Below are positions 4,906 through 9,591 of a DNA stretch of 9,591 bases, in pieces. The notes beneath the pieces were generated by a model. That model saw only the letters and a list, made by a program, of their open reading frames with translations. It made no database searches and was not told the DNA's origin. The DNA lies in contig JAKDLQ010000077.1 of assembly GCA_030452775.1 (NCBI GenBank), forward strand, positions 1-9,591, given 5' to 3'. The translations under genes were made by a program, and so were the position numbers. The first letter of the stretch is position 1; every line of letters begins with the position of its first letter. The DNA comes from Micrococcales bacterium. Lineage in GTDB: Bacteria > Actinomycetota > Actinomycetes > Actinomycetales > Dermatophilaceae.

Positions 4906-6684
4906 TCAGGTGTAGGTGCGGAACCCGCGACCGGTCTTGCGCCCGAGATAGCTGGCTGTGACCAGGTGCTCGAGCAGCGGCGCCGGGGCATAGCCACGCT
5001 CGCGGAACTCCAGGTAGAGCTCGCGCTCGATGGCCAGCGACACGTCGAGGCCGACGACGTCGAGCAGCTCGAAGGGTCCCATCGGCAGGCCACAGCCGGT
5101 CCTCATGGCGATATCGATGTCCTCGACGGTCGCGTAGTTGGCCTCGAGCATCTTGACCGCGTCGTTGAGGTAGGGGAAGAGCAGCGCGTTGACGATGAAA
5201 CCGGCCCGATCCCCACACGTGACGGCGTGCTTACCGACCCTGGCGCAGATGTCCTGCACGGTGACGACGACGTCCTGCGCTGTCGAGACGGTCCGCACCA
5301 CCTCGACGAGCTTCATCACCTGGGCAGGGTTGAAGAAGTGCATCCCGACGACGTCCTCCGGGCGCTGGGTCGCGGCCGCACACTCGACGACGGGAAGGGA
5401 CGAGGTCGTCGTCGCGAGGACGGCGCCCGGCTTGCAGATCTCATCGAGGTTCTCGAACAGAGCCTGCTTGATCTTGAGATCCTCGACGACGGCCTCGACG
5501 ACGATGTCAACGTCCCGCAGGTCATCGAGGACTGTCGTTCCCGTGATCCTCCCCAGGGCGGCGTCGCGGTCGGCGTCAGTCGTCTTGCCTCGCTGGACGG
5601 CCTTCTCCAGGCTCTTGGTCACGGCCGCTCGCACGGCCTCGACCTTGGCGTCGGCACGCGCGATGTAGGTGACGGGGTAACCGGCCTTGGCAAAGACCTC
5701 GACGATCCCGGTGGCCATGGTGCCGGAGCCGACGACACCCACGGTGCGGATCGCCCGCGGCGCCGCGCCGGACTCCTCTGCCGCAGCAGGCGTCAGCGCG
5801 TCGTCGACAACGCTCGAGCTGCCCGGCTCGGAGTAGGTGTAGAAGCCGCGTCCGCTCTTGCGGCCCCGGAATCCGGCACTGACCATCTGCTTGATGATCG
5901 GGCTCGGCGCGTGGAGGCGTTCGCGGCCCTGCCGGTACATCGTGTCGAGGATCTCATAGGCGGTGTCGAGGCCGATGAGATCCATGAGGGCGAGCGGTCC
6001 CATCGGGTATCCGCATCCCAGCCGCATCGCCGCGTCGATGTCCTCGCGCGTCGCGTACCTGCTCTCGTACATCGACACGGCGTGGTTGAGATATCCGAAG
6101 AGCAGGGCGTTGGCGATGAAGCCGGCCTTGTCGCCGACGACGACCGGCAGCTTGCCGAGTCGCTCCGCGAGCGCCGTGACCTCTTCGAGGTTCTCCTCGC
6201 TCGTGACGACGGTCTTGACGACCTCGACGAACTGCAGGACCGGCGCCGGGTTGAAGAAGTGCATGCCGACGACCCGGTGGGGACTGGACGTCGCCACGGC
6301 TATCTCGGTGACCGGCAGGCTCGAGGTGTTGGTGGCGAGGATCGCGTCGTCGGCAACGATCGTGTCGAGCGCGGAGAAGATCTGCTTCTTGAGGTCGAGC
6401 TGCTCGGGCACCGCCTCGACGACGAGCTGGCACTGCTTGAGATCGGCCAGGTCGGTCGTCACGCGTATCCGCCTGTGCAGCGCTTCCTGATCGTCTGCGC
6501 TGAGCTTGCCCCGCACGACGGCACGGTCGGTGGACTGTCGCAGGACCCCCGTACCCCTCGCCGCCGCCTCGTCGTCCACCTCCACCGCGACGACATCGAT
6601 GCCGGTGCGGGCAAAGACCTCGGCAATGCCGGCACCCATGGTGCCCAGTCCGATCACGCCAACCGTGGTGAAGTCACGAGCCAT
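4906..6684 (-). CDS. Tandem-domain 3-hydroxybutyryl-CoA dehydrogenase
   Basis: This 592-residue cytoplasmic enzyme contains two complete 3-hydroxyacyl-CoA dehydrogenase units, about 1-285 and 312-592, joined by an Ala/Ser-rich linker. It would interconvert acetoacetyl-CoA and 3-hydroxybutyryl-CoA (or short-chain homologues). Unit 1 has GLGTMG (12-17), acidic Glu35 after beta-2, NTSS with Ser121, His142 (MHFFNP), Glu154 and Asn192: a full catalytic set. Unit 2 has Ser428, His449, Glu461 and Asn499, so catalysis seems retained, but its loop is GSGTMA (319-324), the acidic residue is replaced by Ala342-Arg343, and NTSS becomes TTSS. Single-unit enzymes are about 280-290 residues; fused forms occur in other actinobacteria. 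The ATG lacks a recognisable ribosome site (CTCCTTGCC precedes it), yet the Rossmann fold begins at once, so the start is secure. It is divergent from nucS across 149 bp. Unlike classical FadB there is no hydratase domain. Confidence 0.95.
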   Translation of the reverse strand: MARDFTTVGVIGLGTMGAGIAEVFARTGIDVVAVEVDDEAAARGTGVLRQSTDRAVVRGKLSADDQEALHRRIRVTTDLADLKQCQLVVEAVPEQLDLKKQIFSALDTIVADDAILATNTSSLPVTEIAVATSSPHRVVGMHFFNPAPVLQFVEVVKTVVTSEENLEEVTALAERLGKLPVVVGDKAGFIANALLFGYLNHAVSMYESRYATREDIDAAMRLGCGYPMGPLALMDLIGLDTAYEILDTMYRQGRERLHAPSPIIKQMVSAGFRGRKSGRGFYTYSEPGSSSVVDDALTPAAAEESGAAPRAIRTVGVVGSGTMATGIVEVFAKAGYPVTYIARADAKVEAVRAAVTKSLEKAVQRGKTTDADRDAALGRITGTTVLDDLRDVDIVVEAVVEDLKIKQALFENLDEICKPGAVLATTTSSLPVVECAAATQRPEDVVGMHFFNPAQVMKLVEVVRTVSTAQDVVVTVQDICARVGKHAVTCGDRAGFIVNALLFPYLNDAVKMLEANYATVEDIDIAMRTGCGLPMGPFELLDVVGLDVSLAIERELYLEFRERGYAPAPLLEHLVTASYLGRKTGRGFRTYT

Positions 6685-6780
6685 GGCAAGGAGTCTCGCA
6701 GAGGCCGTATGCCGCTCACACTCCGCACGTGCGTGATGCTCCCCACGCCGGGTCGGCGGGCTCGCTGTCGGGGCTGGAGC

Positions 6781-6805
6781 CAGCCTGGGTTCAGCCTGGG
6801 TTCAG
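6781..6805. promoter_or_regulatory. 11-bp-spaced direct repeats at the nucS promoter
   Basis: CAGCCTGGGTT occurs twice in tandem (6781-6791, 6792-6802) and continues with a third CAG, so GTTCAG recurs at an 11-bp interval. Direct repeats with one-helical-turn spacing are typical of OmpR/PhoP-type response-regulator sites; the GTTCA core resembles the actinobacterial PHO box, though the remaining positions fit poorly. The right half overlaps where a -35 element would sit for the nucS -10 box. Confidence 0.45.
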
Positions 6806-6821
6806 GGGGGCGCCAAGGCGT

Positions 6822-6827
6822 TAGGGT
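6822..6827 (+). promoter_or_regulatory. -10 box for a leaderless nucS transcript
   Basis: TAGGGT fits TANNNT and ends exactly 6 nt before the GTG start at 6834, the spacing expected when transcription begins at the first base of the start codon. No convincing ribosome site is present, which agrees with leaderless translation, common in actinobacteria. No TTGACA-like -35 box is evident; that position is occupied by the direct repeats. Confidence 0.6.
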
Positions 6828-6833
6828 GTCCCG

Positions 6834-7529
6834 GTGCGACTCGTGATAGCCCGCTGCAGCGTCGACTACGACGGGAGGCTCACCGCTCATCTCCCGCTCG
6901 CGACGCGCCTGCTCGTCGTCAAGGCCGACGGGTCGGTGCTCGTGCACAGCGACGGCGGCTCCTACAAGCCGCTCAACTGGATGTCACCGCCATGCGCGAT
7001 GACCGAGGTCCGGCCCGACGAGACGCAGGCCGCCGCCGGAGTCATCGCCCTGTGGCACGTGCAGCGTGCCAGGGCCGAGGACCGGCTCACGATCGCGATC
7101 CACGAGGTCCTGCACGACAGCACCCACGAGCTCGGCATCGACCCAGGCCTGGTCAAGGACGGCGTCGAGGCTCACCTGCAGAAGCTGCTCGCCGAGCACA
7201 TCCACACTCTTGGTGAGGGGTACTCACTCGTGCGGCGCGAGTACCTGACGGCGATCGGCCCGGTCGACATCCTCGCGCGAGACCCCGCCGGGGCGAGCGT
7301 TGCCGTCGAGATCAAGCGACGCGGCGAGATCGACGGCGTCGAGCAGCTGACCCGCTACCTCGAGCTGCTGAATCGCGACCCGCACCTCGCCCCGGTCACC
7401 GGCGTCCTCGCCGCACAGCAGATCAAGCCGCAGGCTCGCACTCTTGCCGAGGACCGCGGCATCCGGTGCGTCGTCCTCGACTACGACGCGCTCAAGGGCA
7501 CCGACGACACGCAGTCCCGGCTCTTCTGA
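6834..7529 (+). CDS. nucS: Mismatch-specific endonuclease NucS/EndoMS
   Basis: NucS cuts both strands at certain mismatches (G-T, G-G, T-T in known enzymes) and drives the non-canonical mismatch repair used by actinobacteria lacking MutS/MutL. The 231 residues fit the family. The N-terminal DNA-binding and dimer domain contains VHSDGGSYKPLNWMSPP (37-53); the C-terminal RecB-like nuclease has GPVDILARD with Asp145, then VEIKRRGEIDGVEQLTRY (158-175) with Glu159, Lys161 and Gln171, matching the catalytic Asp...Glu-x-Lys pattern. The C-terminus ends SRLF, consistent with the short tail that binds the sliding clamp in actinobacterial NucS. The GTG start is placed by the family N-terminus (MRLVIARCSVDYDGRL) and by the leaderless promoter. 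It is divergent from the tandem dehydrogenase and converges on the alpha/beta hydrolase; neither is functionally related as far as known. Confidence 0.97.
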   Translation: MRLVIARCSVDYDGRLTAHLPLATRLLVVKADGSVLVHSDGGSYKPLNWMSPPCAMTEVRPDETQAAAGVIALWHVQRARAEDRLTIAIHEVLHDSTHELGIDPGLVKDGVEAHLQKLLAEHIHTLGEGYSLVRREYLTAIGPVDILARDPAGASVAVEIKRRGEIDGVEQLTRYLELLNRDPHLAPVTGVLAAQQIKPQARTLAEDRGIRCVVLDYDALKGTDDTQSRLF

Positions 7530-7605
7530 GGTGGATGCAGGCCGTGCCCACGTATCGCCCACCGCCTGTCGTCGGCCGGGCGGTCGCATCTGCGCGCCGA
7601 CCGGG

Positions 7606-8583
7606 CTACCGGCGTGCGGAACGCCAAGCGGCGAGGCCGAGCGTGCCCCCCGCCGCGATCACCGCGGCCGCGCGAGCGGGGGTCTGCAACATCGTCGCAC
7701 CCTGTGCCGTGGTGACCACCACGCGGTTTCCGAGGAAGGCGACATCCGCCATGATCTGGTCCCAGTGCCGATACTGGATGTCGTGGCCCTCGCCGGTGTA
7801 GATCCGAGTCAGCGGGTCGACCGGGAGGGCGGCCTCCCAGCGCCTGAGGTGGTCCAAGGGCACGGCCGTGTCGCGATCGCCCCAGTAGAGGAAGCCGGGA
7901 GCAGCCAGCCCGGACAGGTCGGGAAGAGGGCACTGCCGATAGAGGTCGAACGCCTGGGCCAGGCCCTCGATGCGGGGCTCGCTCCCGAGGGCGAACGCCC
8001 CACGCGTGGCCTCCTCGATGACCGAGTCGGCAAAGCCGGGGATGTCGTTCACCGGGCTGTCCTCGGGGAAGCGCCACCACTCGGTGGGGTCGGCCGCGAT
8101 GGCTTCGAGGGACAGGTCCGGGGTGGCGCCCGGGAGTGCCTCCGAGAACGCGGCGGCCAGGTGGACCGACCGGATGCGGGTCGGTCGGACCGATATCACG
8201 TGGGCGGCATACGGCCCCCCGCCGGAGATCGCGATCACCGAGGCCTCCTCGATGCCGAGGTGGTCGAGGAGTGCCCACACGTCGTGGGCATGCTCGGTCA
8301 GGCCGACCGAGGGGTCGAACGGGGTCTGTCCGAGGCCGTTGCGCTCGACCGAGACGACGCGGATCCGCAGTTGCCGACGGAGCGTGCGGGCGAACTCCAG
8401 CAGCCGGAAGGCTCGCACGGTCGTGCCGGCTCCGCCGAAGAAGAGTAGCGTGCGCCACGACGGGTCGCCGTCGTCGATGTAGTGCACCTGTCGGCCCGTG
8501 CTGAGCCGCGCCCGGCGGACCTGCGGCCCCAACGGATCGAAGCCGTCCTGGGTCACCGGGATCCCGTCGTCGGGGTCAGCCAA
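7606..8583 (-). CDS. Alpha/beta-fold hydrolase
   Basis: This 325-residue serine hydrolase has an unknown substrate. The fold is recognisable from LLFFGGAGTT (46-55, oxyanion loop region), the nucleophile elbow AISGG with Ser120, WGDRDTAVP (234-242) with the probable acid Asp238, and GEGHDIQ (264-270) with His267. The region about 145-215 is the variable lid. The TTG start is supported by GGGAAGGG ending 8 nt upstream and overlaps the last 8 bases of the ABC transporter ATPase gene, implying translational coupling. The last 25 residues include a hydrophobic stretch (303-319, AAAVIAAGGTLGLAA) ending in WRSARR, unusual for a soluble hydrolase and possibly a membrane contact. Esterase, lactonase, epoxide or haloalkane hydrolase activities cannot be separated from sequence; a role with imported peptides is only suggested by context. 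Confidence 0.85.
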   Translation of the reverse strand: MADPDDGIPVTQDGFDPLGPQVRRARLSTGRQVHYIDDGDPSWRTLLFFGGAGTTVRAFRLLEFARTLRRQLRIRVVSVERNGLGQTPFDPSVGLTEHAHDVWALLDHLGIEEASVIAISGGGPYAAHVISVRPTRIRSVHLAAAFSEALPGATPDLSLEAIAADPTEWWRFPEDSPVNDIPGFADSVIEEATRGAFALGSEPRIEGLAQAFDLYRQCPLPDLSGLAAPGFLYWGDRDTAVPLDHLRRWEAALPVDPLTRIYTGEGHDIQYRHWDQIMADVAFLGNRVVVTTAQGATMLQTPARAAAVIAAGGTLGLAAWRSARR

Positions 8584-9591
8584 GCGGAACGCCCTTCCCG
8601 TTGTCCTCGTCGGTGGAGTCCCCCGGGACGTTCGTGAGCTGGAAGTTGGGGGTCGCTTCGATCAGGGACTGCGTGTACTCGTGTTGCGGGTTCGCGAAGA
8701 CGCCCTCGACCGGGCCGAACTCGACGATGTGGCCCGCTTCGAGCACGGCGATCTGCTGCGCGATGTTGCGCACCAGCGCGATGTTGTGCGTGATGAACAC
8801 CAACGTGAGTCCCATCTCCGACTGCAGATGGCGCAACAGCTCGACGAGCGACGACTGGACGGACACGTCGAGCGCGGAGGTGATCTCGTCGCAGACGATG
8901 ATCTCCGGGCTGGTCGCGAGCGCCCGGGCGATGGCCACCCGCTGTCGTTCCCCGCCGCTGAGTTGGCTGGGGTAGCGGCTCGCATGATCGGGCCGCAGGG
9001 AGGCATATTCGAGAGCCTGGGTGACGACGGCATCGGGGTCGGAGATCGGGCCACTCACCGCGCGCAGCGGCTGCAGGATCAGCTCGCGCACGGTGCGCCG
9101 GGGGTTGAGCGACTCGTAGGGATTCTGGAAGATGTACTGGATCCGGCGCCGCTGCTCCCTGGTGCGCTGGAAGCTGCCGGGTGCGAGCGGTTCACCGTCG
9201 AGGAGCATCTCGCCCGTGTAGCCGGCGTGCAGCCCGGCGATGCACTGGGCCATCGTCGTCTTGCCCGAGCCGGACTCGCCGAGCAGGGCGACGCAGTCCC
9301 CTGGCCGCACCGCGAGGTCGATGTCCTCGAGCACCGTGAGCTTGCCGTAGCCGGCGTTGAGGCCGTGGATCTCGAGGATGTGCGAGCGCTCGTCCTCGTG
9401 TCCGGACAGGAGGGGAGTGCCGGTGACGGCCGGGATGGGCTCGCCGGCTCTCCAGCACCGCACCGTATGCCGCGGGCTCGTCTCCTCGGGCTGGGGGTCC
9501 TCGCGTCGGCAGATGTCGATGGCGAGCGGGCAGCGCGGCCAGAAGGGGCATCCGGTCGGGCGGGACATGGGGGACGGCGCGTTGCCCGGGA
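8576..9591 (-). CDS. Peptide-type ABC transporter ATP-binding protein, 5' end beyond the window; probably a dual-ATPase fusion
   Basis: This cytoplasmic ATPase subunit belongs to a Dpp/Opp-type importer for peptides, nickel or similar solutes. Numbering from the ATG at 9568: LLGESGSGKTT (95-105) Walker A, FQNPYESLNP (147-156) Q-loop, LSGGERQR (203-210) signature, IIVCDEITSALD (223-234) Walker B, His261 switch, and a DppF-like tail. Before this nucleotide-binding domain, GCPFWPRC...C...C (Cys7, 13, 20, 38) is the C-terminal module that normally ends a preceding DppD-type ATPase and can carry a 4Fe-4S cluster. The frame stays open from 9568 to the window edge and encodes PGNAPSP, which continues that module. 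The gene therefore very probably starts outside the window and encodes two fused ATPases; the ATG at 9568 is internal. It overlaps the downstream hydrolase start by 8 bp. Confidence 0.9.
   Translation of the reverse strand, partial: PGNAPSPMSRPTGCPFWPRCPLAIDICRREDPQPEETSPRHTVRCWRAGEPIPAVTGTPLLSGHEDERSHILEIHGLNAGYGKLTVLEDIDLAVRPGDCVALLGESGSGKTTMAQCIAGLHAGYTGEMLLDGEPLAPGSFQRTREQRRRIQYIFQNPYESLNPRRTVRELILQPLRAVSGPISDPDAVVTQALEYASLRPDHASRYPSQLSGGERQRVAIARALATSPEIIVCDEITSALDVSVQSSLVELLRHLQSEMGLTLVFITHNIALVRNIAQQIAVLEAGHIVEFGPVEGVFANPQHEYTQSLIEATPNFQLTNVPGDSTDEDNGKGVPLG

Noticed and set aside
4808..5218. N-terminal extension of the small zinc-ribbon gene
   Set aside because: The frame is open but runs through the palindrome and antisense into the dehydrogenase; only the part from 4807 downward shows conserved residues.
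4768..6846. Open frame of 692 codons on the plus strand opposite the tandem dehydrogenase
   Set aside because: It is longer than the real gene but antisense to two complete catalytic domains; its sequence is low-complexity Asp/Arg/Gly/Val/Leu with repeated look-alike stretches that simply mirror the two dehydrogenase units.
7571..7605. Hairpin terminator between nucS and the hydrolase
   Set aside because: Two mutually exclusive 6-bp stems can be drawn with 11- and 19-base loops and no T-run; such pairings are expected by chance at this G+C content.
7444..8458. Long open frames on both strands across the hydrolase gene
   Set aside because: The frame at 7606-8583 has a complete catalytic triad and a ribosome site; the others are Arg/Pro/Gly-rich shadows.
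9566..9568. ATG as the start of the ABC ATPase
   Set aside because: It falls inside the conserved four-cysteine module, there is no ribosome site, and the frame is open to the window edge with family-like residues.
1..9591. tRNA, rRNA, insertion-sequence transposase, integrase or phage genes
   Set aside because: None was recognised on reading both strands; every substantial coding region is accounted for by metabolic, transport or repair genes.

Overview
The window reads as chromosomal DNA from a high-GC actinobacterium. The evidence is strongly G/C-biased third codon positions, GTG and TTG starts, a NucS mismatch endonuclease (the actinobacterial and archaeal substitute for MutS/MutL), a crotonyl-CoA carboxylase/reductase, and a leaderless TANNNT promoter. 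A member of the Micrococcales such as the Intrasporangiaceae is a guess from general style, not something the sequence proves.

Layout, left to right. (1) Positions 70-1326 (-) hold a secreted or membrane-anchored GH15-like (six-hairpin) glycosidase with both catalytic glutamates. It is enclosed by inward-facing copies of a dispersed repeat at 1-23 and 1369-1433. (2) Positions 1327-1647 are a 321-bp intergenic stretch with two 33-bp tandem repeats and a CRP/GlxR-like palindrome. (3) Positions 1648-2988 (+) encode crotonyl-CoA carboxylase/reductase, followed at 3051-4418 (+) by an AI-2E-family membrane protein. (4) After a convergent gap with a short GC-rich repeat, positions 4499-4807 (-) hold a small zinc-ribbon-like protein. 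Positions 4906-6684 (-) hold a tandem-domain 3-hydroxybutyryl-CoA dehydrogenase. The 98 bp between them are almost entirely an 82-bp imperfect palindrome. (5) A divergent promoter region (6685-6833) leads into nucS (6834-7529, +). It carries 11-bp direct repeats and a -10 box exactly placed for a leaderless message. (6) Convergent to nucS is a minus-strand pair running in from the right edge: the 3' part of a peptide-type ABC transporter ATPase (8576 to beyond 9591) overlapping by 8 bp an alpha/beta hydrolase (7606-8583) with a TTG start.

Metabolic reading: the dehydrogenase (acetoacetyl-CoA to 3-hydroxybutyryl-CoA) and Ccr (crotonyl-CoA + CO2 to ethylmalonyl-CoA) are successive parts of the ethylmalonyl-CoA pathway for acetate assimilation or polyketide extender-unit supply. 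They lie on opposite strands about 1.9 kb apart, not in one operon. The other genes are a general actinobacterial assortment.

No mobile-element gene, CRISPR array, tRNA or rRNA was seen, and no complete new multi-gene system is evident. The most unusual features are non-coding: the 82-bp palindrome, the inverted repeats around the glycosidase, and an octamer (GTATGCCG or its complement) that occurs eight times in 9.6 kb where composition predicts well under one.
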